Part shown: positions 7,156 to 14,692 of the stretch, one piece after another
Layout: every line of letters starts with the position of its first letter
Numbering within the stretch: position 1 is the first letter of the stretch
NCBI RefSeq assembly: GCF_001425605.1
Contig: NZ_LMRG01000014.1
Location: 960 to 34,358, forward strand
Direction: 5' to 3'
Source: Rhizobium sp. Leaf453
Lineage (GTDB): Bacteria > Pseudomonadota > Alphaproteobacteria > Rhizobiales > Rhizobiaceae
Length of the DNA stretch: 33,399 bases
Position numbers and translations under genes: made by a program
Notes under the pieces: model-generated
Database searches by the model: none
What the model was told of the DNA's origin: nothing
Seen by the model: only the letters and a program-made list of their open reading frames with translations

Positions 7156-8067
7156 ATGCAACTCCCCATCAAGTCGATCCTGGTTTTTCACGCCGCCGGT
7201 CGCGCAGGAAGCATTTCGCGTGCCGCAGAAGAGCTGCGAGTAACGCCATCCGCCGTCAGCCAGCAGATTCAGTTGCTGGAAGGCCAACTCGGCGTCACGC
7301 TTTTGGCGAAGGCCGGCCGCGGGATCGTATTAACGGAGGCGGGTGAGCGATATTTCTCGATGATCGCCGACCAGATCGAGCGTATCGAAGACGCCACCGG
7401 CACAATCCGTGGTTTCAGGTCAGTGACGACATTGACCGTGCGCGCTACCCCAACCCTGTCCAACAAATGGCTGCTGCCGCGACTGAGCACCCTGCTCGAC
7501 AAGCATCCTGACCTCGAGCTTCGCCTCGATGGCACCAACGAACCGACAGACTTCAACCAGGAAGCCGTCGATATCGAGATCCGGCATGGGGACGGCCGCT
7601 GGCCCGGCCTTTTCGTCGAGGGTGTCGCAGACGAGCAGTTCTATCCGGTCTGCTCTCCAAATTATGCGCCGGCTGGCAGCATGAAGCCTGAAGACCTGCT
7701 CGATCATCGCCTTATCCATTCTGCAAAATCGCAAGCACAATGGAACGGCTGGTTTCCCTTAGCCGGAATTGCACCAAAAGAACGTTGGCGCCGTATCCTG
7801 TTCGACCGCAGTCACATGGCCATTGACGCTGCGATCCGGGGTATGGGCATCGCCCTCGAGAGCACACTCATGATGGGAGACGAGATCGAAAATGGGCGTC
7901 TCGTCTGCCCGGTGGCGTCTCCACCAGTCGTCAGGATCACGACACAATGGATCGTTTGTCCGCGTGATCATCTTCGGCAGAAAAAGGTGCGCATATTTCT
8001 CGATTGGCTGCGACTGGAAAGGGAGACTTGGCAGAAAACCTATCCATCGGGCTCTCTGTCAGGTTGA
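7156..8067 (+). CDS. LysR-family regulator (GcvA-like)
   Basis: A 303-residue protein with the LysR winged helix-turn-helix at about 5-62 (FHAAGRAGSISRAAEEL, TPSAVSQQIQLLE) and a periplasmic-binding-like effector domain from about 90 on. The N-terminal sequence, with its ILVFHAAGRAGS start and the later ERYFSMI, is of the GcvA/AmpR type. The gene converges on the gluconokinase gene and overlaps its 3' end by nine bases. It is the only regulator next to the TRAP/sugar-acid operon and is the likely controller, though LysR genes are usually divergent from their targets, so this is inference. Confidence 0.88.
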   Translation: MQLPIKSILVFHAAGRAGSISRAAEELRVTPSAVSQQIQLLEGQLGVTLLAKAGRGIVLTEAGERYFSMIADQIERIEDATGTIRGFRSVTTLTVRATPTLSNKWLLPRLSTLLDKHPDLELRLDGTNEPTDFNQEAVDIEIRHGDGRWPGLFVEGVADEQFYPVCSPNYAPAGSMKPEDLLDHRLIHSAKSQAQWNGWFPLAGIAPKERWRRILFDRSHMAIDAAIRGMGIALESTLMMGDEIENGRLVCPVASPPVVRITTQWIVCPRDHLRQKKVRIFLDWLRLERETWQKTYPSGSLSG

Positions 8068-8607
8068 GTGAGCGGGATCAAGCAACTCGACAGCCGCCCT
8101 CTCGGCAATCAAATCTGGCGGCAGCGTAATTCCCAGCCAGATTGCCTCTTCGACGCCGCCGGGTACCTCCAATGTGGCAAGCTGGCTCTCCAGCAATGAA
8201 CCGGTGGCGAAGTGCCCCTCCCTCGCTTCCAACCGCGCTGAGATCAATTCCGGGGCACCATTTAAGAACAGGAAGCGGACCCCTGGTAGCCGCTCTCGAA
8301 ACAACTCCCGATAGCTGCGCTTCAGGACTGAACAGGCGATGACAACGGGCGATTCGTCGATCGCCAACGCACTATCGCACACGCTGTTTAGCCAAGGCAT
8401 GCGAAGTTCATCCGTCAGGGGATGGCCGTTGCGCATTCGCTCGACGTTTTCGGGAGAATGCAAGTCGTCCGCCTCGATGAAGGCGCAGTCGAGAAGGCCG
8501 GCAAGACGCCGGCCTATCTCTGATTTCCCAGTCCCGGCGACACCCATGACCACGATAAATCCGGGGTATTTGCCACTCTGGATGGGGGAGACTTGCCGAC
8601 CTCCCAT
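8059..8607 (-). CDS. gntK: Gluconokinase-type carbohydrate kinase
   Basis: A 182-residue P-loop kinase of the thermoresistant gluconokinase family, which phosphorylates gluconate with ATP to 6-phosphogluconate. The Walker A GVAGTGKS is at about 22-29, ADDLHSPENVERM at about 46-58, ACSVLKRSYRELFRE follows, and the family signature REGHFATGSLLESQLATLE lies near 128-146. It is the last gene of the TRAP operon, one base after the dctM stop. In this context the true substrate may be the sugar acid imported by the TRAP system rather than gluconate itself. Confidence 0.88.
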   Translation of the reverse strand: MGGRQVSPIQSGKYPGFIVVMGVAGTGKSEIGRRLAGLLDCAFIEADDLHSPENVERMRNGHPLTDELRMPWLNSVCDSALAIDESPVVIACSVLKRSYRELFRERLPGVRFLFLNGAPELISARLEAREGHFATGSLLESQLATLEVPGGVEEAIWLGITLPPDLIAERAAVELLDPAHST

Positions 8608-8608
8608 G

Positions 8609-9889
8609 TCAATACATCCCCAGCAGACGGATCGGACCGAGTGTCAGGATCGGGAAGAGCACAAGAGCGAAGATTGCCAGCGTCAACACCGCCATCGGCG
8701 CAAGCGAACCACGAATGACGTCCTCGACCCTCATATTGGCCACCTGTGCCGCGGCGAACAGGCAAACGCCGACCGGTGGCGTCACGAGACCGAGTGTCAG
8801 CGTCATCACCGTGACGATCAGAAAGTGGATGGGATCGATGCCGAGCGCCTCCACCGGCGGCATCAGCACCGGAATGAGGATGAACATGGCCGGAATGGCC
8901 TCCATGAAGATACCGATGATCAGCAGGAAGACGAAGATGACCAACATGCCCGTCAACGGACCGAGGTGCATTGCCTGCAGCAGATCGGCAACCTTTTCCG
9001 GCAAGCCGTCATAGGTGAACACCCAGGCGGCAATCTGCGATGTCGCCGCGATGAACAGGATCGTCCCGGAAATACGCGCCGTCGAGATCAGGATTTCCGG
9101 CAATTCGCTAACCGGAAGCGTGCGGTAGACCAGAACCCCGAGTATGCCGACATAGACCACAGCGATCGCGGCTGCTTCGGTCGGCGTGAACAGGCCGCTG
9201 GCGATCCCGATGATCAGGATCAGCGGCGTCAGCATCGGCAGAATGGCGCGAAGACCGCTGATGACAACCATGCGCAGATTGAAGGGTGAAGGAGGATTGT
9301 AACCGTAGTAAACGGAATAAAAGTGGTTGAAGACCATGAAGGCGAAGGCGATGAAGAGGCCTGGCACCAGACCGGCCACCAGCAGCGTTCCGATGGAAAC
9401 ATTCGCGATCGAGCCGGCAATGACGACGAGGATCGATGGCGGAATGATCGACGACAGTGTCGCGGTACAGAGTGTCATGCCGACCGCATAACCCTTTGGA
9501 AAGCCGTGGCGCTCCATGGCCTTGATCTCGATGGCGCCAACCGAGGCGATATCGGCGACGGAAGAGCCGGATACGCCGGAGAAGATCACCGATGAGATCA
9601 CGTTGACGTGGCCCAGGCCGCCCGGCAGCCAGCCGACGATGGCTTCAGCGAAATCGAAGATGCGCTCGGCCACTCGCCCGCGCTCCATCACCGTACCAAC
9701 CAGAATGAACAGAGGTACCGCAACCAGCAGAAACGAGTTCATCGAGGAGAACATCGTCTGTGACAACAGATCGAGCGGCATGGAGGTGAACAGCCACAAG
9801 GTGGCGACGCTGGCCAGCGCCAAGGCGACAGCAAGCGGAATGCCGAGCATGCTGAGCCCGAAGAACGCGACGAGAAGAAAGACCGACAT
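8609..9889 (-). CDS. dctM: TRAP transporter large permease
   Basis: A 426-residue integral membrane protein with about twelve hydrophobic segments, the DctM length. Family features include AVPLFILVGTVMERG near the N-terminus, SGSSVADIASVGAIEIKAM in the middle and GLVTPPVGVCLFAA near the C-terminus. It is the ion-coupled channel subunit that imports the ligand delivered by the periplasmic binding protein. It starts three bases after the small permease stop and is followed almost directly by the kinase. Confidence 0.95.
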   Translation of the reverse strand: MSVFLLVAFFGLSMLGIPLAVALALASVATLWLFTSMPLDLLSQTMFSSMNSFLLVAVPLFILVGTVMERGRVAERIFDFAEAIVGWLPGGLGHVNVISSVIFSGVSGSSVADIASVGAIEIKAMERHGFPKGYAVGMTLCTATLSSIIPPSILVVIAGSIANVSIGTLLVAGLVPGLFIAFAFMVFNHFYSVYYGYNPPSPFNLRMVVISGLRAILPMLTPLILIIGIASGLFTPTEAAAIAVVYVGILGVLVYRTLPVSELPEILISTARISGTILFIAATSQIAAWVFTYDGLPEKVADLLQAMHLGPLTGMLVIFVFLLIIGIFMEAIPAMFILIPVLMPPVEALGIDPIHFLIVTVMTLTLGLVTPPVGVCLFAAAQVANMRVEDVIRGSLAPMAVLTLAIFALVLFPILTLGPIRLLGMY

Positions 9890-9892
9890 GGA

Positions 9893-10444
9893 TCAATGTC
9901 CTGATGTGATGGACACATCGGCATGGGCAATCTCGCCCGCCGGAAGTCCGAGTTCGGGAAGGGCGATCAGATCACGACGGCTGTGCAGCGAATCGATGAT
10001 CGCCAAGATCGCTATGACTGCCGAGACCGGCATGACCATGCCGATGAGCCACATGGGAATGGGCAGGGTCGCGGCCGTTTCGTTCATCATGATCTGCTGG
10101 CGCATGAGCGTGAACCCGGTCCAGCCCATCAGCCCGAAGAAGAGAACGGATGACCCGACATAAATCGGTACTGCCAGGTGCTGGAACAACCGACGGCCCA
10201 TGACGAGGAAGACAACGACGCGGGCGCTTTCCACCGTCCGAAAACCTGCCGCAAGGCCGAGAAAGACCATCCATATAAAGAGAAAGCGAGTGGCCTCCTC
10301 GGTCCAGGGCAACGGGTGCCCCGTCAACCGGCCGACAACCTGCAGAAGGACAACGATCAGGACGCCGGCACAGGCAGCACCCGCCGCAACATCGGCGATG
10401 ATCCTGACCACGGTACCCAGCAGTGAACTCATGGAACTACGCAT
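9893..10444 (-). CDS. dctQ: TRAP transporter small permease
   Basis: A 183-residue protein with four hydrophobic segments and the DctQ hallmark PWTEEATRFLFIWMVFLG. I place the start at ATG 10444 because GAAGG precedes it; a GTG at 10459 lacks a ribosome site. It pairs with DctM in the inner membrane. A hairpin in the 76-base gap to the binding-protein gene probably allows the latter to be made in excess. Confidence 0.9.
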   Translation of the reverse strand: MRSSMSSLLGTVVRIIADVAAGAACAGVLIVVLLQVVGRLTGHPLPWTEEATRFLFIWMVFLGLAAGFRTVESARVVVFLVMGRRLFQHLAVPIYVGSSVLFFGLMGWTGFTLMRQQIMMNETAATLPIPMWLIGMVMPVSAVIAILAIIDSLHSRRDLIALPELGLPAGEIAHADVSITSGH

Positions 10445-10482
10445 ACGAATGCCCTTCACAGGAGTGCATGGACGGATGGATA

Positions 10483-10514
10483 GCCGGCACCTTGTCTTCA
10501 GGCAAAGTGCCGGC
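10483..10514 (-). terminator. Hairpin between dctP and dctQ (partial terminator or mRNA stabiliser)
   Basis: GCCGGCAC (10483-10490) and GTGCCGGC (10507-10514) pair perfectly over 8 bp around a 16-base loop, just after the dctP stop, without a T-tract. Such intercistronic hairpins commonly protect binding-protein mRNA. Confidence 0.5.
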
Positions 10515-10520
10515 GAGGCA

Positions 10521-11516
10521 TCAGTTCGTGGTGGCGAAGGCGCGCGTGCGGTCGAAGAAGGACTGGTCCTTCACGAGTGCGGAGAACTTCTCCTCGAGAC
10601 TGGCCGCAATATCAACGAAGGCCTTGCGCTGATCGTCGGTCAGCTCGTTGACCTCCATGCCATTCGCCTTCAGCGTCGCGAGCGACTTTTCGATATCCGC
10701 GGCATCATTCTCGGCCTTCCAGGCTTCCGTCTCCTTCGCCGCATCGTTCAGTGCCGCCTTGAAGGCATCGCTCAAGCCATCATAGCGTGCCGGGTTCATG
10801 CCAAGAACCCAGGCATCGGCAATGTGGTTGCTAATCGTTGCGTAAGTCTGGACTTCGTAGAGCTTGGCGCTGACCGGCACGTTGATCGGATTCTCCTGAC
10901 CATCGACGACTTTCAGCTGCAGAGCGTTATAAACTTCCGCGAAAGCCATCGGTGTCGGGGCGGCACCCATGGCGCCGAAAAACTCGACCCACAGCGGGTT
11001 GTTCGGGACGCGGAGCTTCATGCCCTTCATATCGGCGGGGGACGTGATCGGGAGCTTGGAATTGGTGATCTGGCGCAGCGGACGCGACCAGAGATCGACA
11101 CCCTTGATGCCTATATTGCCGAGATCCGACTGCAGTTCCTGACCGAGATCGCTGTCGAGATAGGCCCGCAACTGCTCGATATCGCGGAACTGGTAGGGTA
11201 TCGCGATGGCCGTGAACTTGGGATTGAAGGTCGCGTAGAGCGATGTCGAATTGAGCAGCATATCCAGCGAGCCGCCGGCCAGCTGCTTCACGCCGGCCGA
11301 GGGATCACCGCCATAGAGCGTGCCGTTCGGGAAGACCTTGATGGTCAGTTCGCCATTGGTCTTGGTGGATACGATTTCGGCAAATTTCTTTGCAGCCAGC
11401 GTGATCTCCGATGTGTCCGCGTCCGGCGTGGACAGCGTCAGGGTTTCCGCGTGGGCGATCGAGGCGGTCATCAAAGCCGCTGCAGCGATCAGGCTGCGAA
11501 GGGTGTAGTGTCTCAT
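10521..11516 (-). CDS. dctP: TRAP transporter substrate-binding protein
   Basis: A 331-residue periplasmic protein. Signal peptide MRHYTLRSLIAAAALMTAS ends near AHA-ETL at residue 23. The ATG at 11516 is seven bases after GGAGG; the ATG two codons earlier is too close. DctP features include the conserved arginine region GMKLRVPNNPLW, which in the family contacts the ligand carboxylate, and VYNALQLKVVDGQENPINVP. It captures an organic or sugar acid for DctQM. The neighbouring kinase and GarR-like reductase favour a sugar acid over a C4-dicarboxylate. Confidence 0.92.
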   Translation of the reverse strand: MRHYTLRSLIAAAALMTASIAHAETLTLSTPDADTSEITLAAKKFAEIVSTKTNGELTIKVFPNGTLYGGDPSAGVKQLAGGSLDMLLNSTSLYATFNPKFTAIAIPYQFRDIEQLRAYLDSDLGQELQSDLGNIGIKGVDLWSRPLRQITNSKLPITSPADMKGMKLRVPNNPLWVEFFGAMGAAPTPMAFAEVYNALQLKVVDGQENPINVPVSAKLYEVQTYATISNHIADAWVLGMNPARYDGLSDAFKAALNDAAKETEAWKAENDAADIEKSLATLKANGMEVNELTDDQRKAFVDIAASLEEKFSALVKDQSFFDRTRAFATTN

Positions 11517-11537
11517 GGTCATTCCTCCCGTTGATGG

Positions 11538-12446
11538 TCAAACTAGCATGCGCTCGGCATGTTCATTTTGATTCATGCGTTGCAGTTGGCGGATGATTCC
11601 GCTGTGGTCCAGATCGCCATCGCCATTATCGACCATAGCCTGGAAGAGCCGGTCAACCTCCTCGCCGACCGGTAGTGTCAAGCCACGGCTTCGCGCAAAA
11701 GCCAGCGCCGTGGATGTGTCTTTAACCTGATATTTCGCGGGGCCGCCGGGCGCGAAATTGCCCTCGACCATGCGCAGCCCGTGTTGGCGAAAGACCGTCG
11801 AGTCGGCGAACCCGCCGAGCAGAGCTTCGCGGACCTTCGCGGGGTTCGCACCGCCACGCGCAGCAAGTGTCAGCGCTTCGGCGACAGCGCAGATCGTCGA
11901 TGCGACGATCAGCTGGTTTGCAAGCTTCGTCAGCGCGCCACTGCCAGGCGGGCCGACATGCGTGACACGGCCAAGACAGGCAAAGACCGGATCGAGACGG
12001 TCAACCACGGTCTGCTCACCGCCGGCCATGATCGCCAACGTGCCTTCCTTGGCCCCCTTTTCCCCGCCCGAAACGGGTGCATCGAGACAGGCGATGCCGC
12101 GTGCTGCTGCCGCCTCGCCTATCGCGATGGCCGTTTCCACGGGGATGGAACTCATCACGACCAGTATCGACCCCGGCCGCATTGCCCGGGCAACGCCGCT
12201 GTCGCCAAGCAACACCGCTTCGCAAACCGGGCCGGAGCTCAGCATGCCGATGACCACATCCGCATCTTTCGCTGCCGCGTTCGGCCGCTCCACGATCGAA
12301 ATACCTTTCGACTGAAGTACAGCGGCCTTTTCCGGTGTCCGGTTCCAGACCTGAACCTGAAAGCCTGCATCAGCCAGGCGACCGGCCATCGGCGCACCCA
12401 TGATGCCGGTACCGATGACAGCGATGCGATTGATCTTGCTGGTCAT
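11538..12446 (-). CDS. GarR/3-hydroxyisobutyrate dehydrogenase-family reductase
   Basis: A 302-residue NAD(P)-dependent beta-hydroxyacid dehydrogenase. It shows the Rossmann motif VIGTGIMGAPMAG (10-22), the substrate signature DAPVSGGEKGAKEGTLAIMAGG (122-143) and the catalytic-lysine region GSGALTKLANQL with Lys174 and Asn178. Family members reduce tartronate semialdehyde to glycerate or oxidise 3-hydroxyisobutyrate; in this sugar-acid operon the GarR-type role or a 4-carbon/5-carbon analogue is more likely. The GGGA ribosome site is weak. It lies between the ABM gene (18-base gap) and dctP. Confidence 0.88.
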   Translation of the reverse strand: MTSKINRIAVIGTGIMGAPMAGRLADAGFQVQVWNRTPEKAAVLQSKGISIVERPNAAAKDADVVIGMLSSGPVCEAVLLGDSGVARAMRPGSILVVMSSIPVETAIAIGEAAAARGIACLDAPVSGGEKGAKEGTLAIMAGGEQTVVDRLDPVFACLGRVTHVGPPGSGALTKLANQLIVASTICAVAEALTLAARGGANPAKVREALLGGFADSTVFRQHGLRMVEGNFAPGGPAKYQVKDTSTALAFARSRGLTLPVGEEVDRLFQAMVDNGDGDLDHSGIIRQLQRMNQNEHAERMLV

Positions 12447-12464
12447 GACTGTATGTCCCGCCTG

Positions 12465-12788
12465 TCAAGGATATTGCCGCGCAGAGAAGCGAACCGGCCG
12501 CTCTTCCACGATCAGCGGCGGGAAAGCCTCCCGAAAACGCCCCAGGTGAGGCGTTTCCAGATGGGCGTCGAACGCCGCGCGGCTGTCATAGACTTCGTAG
12601 AAAACGACCACATCGTCCGTGCCTTCCGTGCAGATGACATCGAACTGTCGGCAACCCGGCTCATCGGCGACCGAATGTTTCGCGTCGTCGCGTGCCGCCT
12701 CCAGAAACGTGGCAAGCTTGCCGGGCTTGACCTGGAACTCCGCAATCACGACGAAGGCCTTGCTGTTCAGCGTTGTCACCACACTCAC
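12465..12788 (-). CDS. ABM-fold (antibiotic biosynthesis monooxygenase-like) protein
   Basis: A 107-residue ferredoxin-like dimeric alpha/beta-barrel protein. Typical features are an N-terminal strand (AFVVIAEFQVKPGK), the EPGCRQFDV turn, DVVVFYEVYDSRAAFDAH and the following HL. True ABM monooxygenases oxidise quinol-like compounds without cofactor, but many family members are of unknown activity. It overlaps the COG4091 gene by four bases. A second ABM-fold gene (20424-20735) closes the other sugar operon here, so a shared role on carbonyl sugar intermediates (for example isomerisation or mutarotation) is possible but unproven. Confidence 0.82.
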   Translation of the reverse strand: MSVVTTLNSKAFVVIAEFQVKPGKLATFLEAARDDAKHSVADEPGCRQFDVICTEGTDDVVVFYEVYDSRAAFDAHLETPHLGRFREAFPPLIVEERPVRFSARQYP

Positions 12789-14143
12789 TCCGCCGCGATC
12801 TTGGCGGGGCGGAAACGATCTTCCATCTCGCGGCGAAGTGTGACGACGTCCAGATCCTTGACGATTTCGACATCATCGAATGACACGATCTGATCTTTCT
12901 TGATGGCGCGCTTCAGTTTGACATTGTGTGCAAGACCGATCGGCAATGCCTTGAGATCAAGGCTGCGATTTGCAGGAATGGCGTTGGCCCAGACCGCGTA
13001 ACCGCCCTCGCCGTCCAGCATCTCTCCGGGCTGCATGTCCTTCTTTGCGGTCGCGACGGCATCGCCACGGAACTCCTTGGAGCATCCGGTCGGCTCGTTG
13101 CGGAGGACCGCAGACAAGACGCTGATCGACGTTTCGAGGCCAATGATGTGGAAGGGGCGCCACATCGAGGCATACCAACCGGACGGATCTGTCAGAAGGC
13201 CGTACTGCTTGAAGCAGGCGCGCGCATATTCGTTATGCGCCTTGAATGTGACGAAGACGCCGTAACGAATGTTGTTGAACACCTCGCGGCCGTCCGGCTC
13301 CTGGCTGGCCGCGATGTCGACCAGACCCGAGCGCGCCATGCGGCCGCCATCGGCAACGGGGCGGAAGACACGAGCCAGATCATGCAGACCCGCCGGTGGG
13401 AAGGCAAGACCATCATCCGGGCAATCGAGGCCAGTACCATTGGCAACCGCCGCCATCTCGATCGCGGCCTTCGTGCCGTCGGTGAAGGAGTTATAGAGCT
13501 TCGGATTGAGATTGTCGGCAGCCACCTGCTCCTCGGTCCAGCCGAACAGCCCCCAAACCGTATCCGGCGTGGAATAGCGGTAGCGCGGCTCGAAATTCAT
13601 GCCCTTGCCGGCGGATGTGATTTCGAAGCCCGTGGCTCTGGCCCAATCGACCAGTTCACAGATGAGTGCCGGCTGGTCGCCATAGGCCATGGAATAGATC
13701 AGGCCCTTGGCACGGGCTTTTTCCGCGAGGATCGGACCGACCATCACGTCGGCTTCGACATTGACCATGACGACATGCTTGTTGTGTTCGATCGCGCCGA
13801 GCGCATGACGGGTGCCGGCAATCGGGTGGCCGGTTGCTTCGATGATGCATTCGATTTCGCTGCATTCGAACAATGCGTTGACGTCGTCGGTTACGAAGGT
13901 GGTGCCGTTCTTGATCGCATCACCGCTGCTTGTGGCGGAATAGCGCTCCTTCGGCCAACCGACGCGGTGCATCGATTCCTTCGCCTTGCCCACGTCGAGA
14001 TCGGCCACAGCAACCATATGGAGACCGTCGATGCGCTGCGCCTGAGCCAGCACCATCGACCCGAACTTGCCGGCGCCGATCAGCCCGACCCGCACGGGTT
14101 TACCGTTGGCAGCACGCAACGAAAGAAGAGAATAGAGATTCAT
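12785..14143 (-). CDS. COG4091-type NAD(P)-dependent oxidoreductase with SAF domain
   Basis: A 452-residue protein, first of the TRAP operon, with GAGGA before its ATG. The Rossmann start VRVGLIGAGKFGSMVLAQAQ is at about 18-37, followed by a homoserine-dehydrogenase-like core (IIEATGHPIAGTRHALGAIE) and a long C-terminal region. The end (LDLKALPIGLAHNVKLKRAI, IVSFDDVEI) looks like a SAF domain, as found in acid-sugar dehydratases and sialic acid synthases. COG4091 is annotated as a predicted homoserine dehydrogenase, but the operon contains no amino-acid gene and does contain sugar-acid genes, so I infer oxidation or reduction of a sugar acid. The substrate is unknown. Confidence 0.8.
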   Translation of the reverse strand: MNLYSLLSLRAANGKPVRVGLIGAGKFGSMVLAQAQRIDGLHMVAVADLDVGKAKESMHRVGWPKERYSATSSGDAIKNGTTFVTDDVNALFECSEIECIIEATGHPIAGTRHALGAIEHNKHVVMVNVEADVMVGPILAEKARAKGLIYSMAYGDQPALICELVDWARATGFEITSAGKGMNFEPRYRYSTPDTVWGLFGWTEEQVAADNLNPKLYNSFTDGTKAAIEMAAVANGTGLDCPDDGLAFPPAGLHDLARVFRPVADGGRMARSGLVDIAASQEPDGREVFNNIRYGVFVTFKAHNEYARACFKQYGLLTDPSGWYASMWRPFHIIGLETSISVLSAVLRNEPTGCSKEFRGDAVATAKKDMQPGEMLDGEGGYAVWANAIPANRSLDLKALPIGLAHNVKLKRAIKKDQIVSFDDVEIVKDLDVVTLRREMEDRFRPAKIAAE

Positions 14144-14357
14144 AAGACAGCGTCCTCGACTAGGGAATGAATATGAGGAGTGCCCCGCAAACGTCCGTGC
14201 ACAAGGGCTCGCCGCAGCAAGGCGTCTGGCCGAGCTGGTTCGCGGTTGCTTGAATGCACACTACTTTCCTCCGGGGAAGCGCGAGGTTTCCGCCACTCCC
14301 AGCTGCCTCCCGAGCAGCTCTGACCCAAACCGTACGTCACGCGAGAAATTAGCTCAA

Positions 14358-14393
14358 TTTAGAAAGATAGAGAAACATGTTAGATTTTCTAAA
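14358..14393. promoter_or_regulatory. Candidate operator upstream of the TRAP operon
   Basis: The 8-base inverted repeat TTTAGAAA/TTTCTAAA flanks a palindromic AACATGTT, about 215 bases upstream of the first gene of the operon. The symmetry suggests a dimeric regulator, possibly the LysR protein at 7156, but the site could equally belong to a regulator outside the window. Confidence 0.35.
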
Positions 14394-14646
14394 TACTCCT
14401 GGCCGTCCCCTTATTCGGCGGCCCGAGACTTTCTTGCTAAAGCGCTACTAGGAGAATAACCATTCATGGTATGGCCAAACTCGAGAACAATGTCTCTGAC
14501 GCCTTGAACGGATACGAAGTCTCGACCTATCGATGGTCAAGGAGCTCAACACACTGGATGTCCATGATAAGATCCCATATCATAGATCTAAAACCAGGCG
14601 CCCCAGGGTCATGACGTGCTGAATTTTATTATGGTCCAGTCCGGAA

Positions 14647-14677
14647 ACTTAGCGCCATGAACAACAGAGCGCTAAGT
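14647..14677 (-). terminator. Hairpin after the GMC oxidoreductase gene
   Basis: ACTTAGCGC (14647-14655) and GCGCTAAGT (14669-14677) pair over 9 bp around a 13-base loop, starting 16 bases after the stop of the gene at 14693. On the minus strand it is followed only by TTTCC, so termination may be weak. Confidence 0.5.
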
Positions 14678-14692
14678 CGCCGGCTCTTCGGA

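Larger units (their letters stand above)
14144..14692. other. Intergenic control region of the TRAP operon
   Basis: This 549-base gap holds no gene that I can support. It is A/T-rich around 14341-14400, where TTTAGAAA (14358-14365) and TTTCTAAA (14386-14393) form a perfect 8-base inverted repeat 28 bases apart, with AACATGTT (14374-14381), itself a palindrome, close to the centre. Short frames at 14250-14459 and 14471-14620 lack support. A hairpin at the left end is listed separately. Confidence 0.5.

Noticed and set aside
8339..9289. Plus-strand open frame of 316 codons rich in Asp/His/Arg/Gln
   Set aside because: Antisense shadow of dctM; composition not protein-like.
10200..11534. Long plus-strand open frame of 444 codons
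   Set aside because: It is antisense to dctP and dctQ, Arg/His-rich, without ribosome site or family features; the minus-strand genes are unambiguous.
11781..12893. Plus-strand open frame of 370 codons
   Set aside because: Antisense to the GarR-like and ABM genes, no support.
12785..14143. Homoserine dehydrogenase of amino-acid biosynthesis
   Set aside because: No ACT domain or threonine-pathway neighbours; the SAF-type C-terminus and the sugar-acid operon argue against it.
12926..14170. Plus-strand open frame of 414 codons
   Set aside because: Antisense shadow of the COG4091 gene, typical of high-GC DNA.
14471..14620. Short plus-strand frame beginning MAKLENNVSDALNGYEVSTY
   Set aside because: Start looks plausible but AGGAG is 16 bases away and the rest does not resemble a protein; could be a regulator fragment, not supportable.
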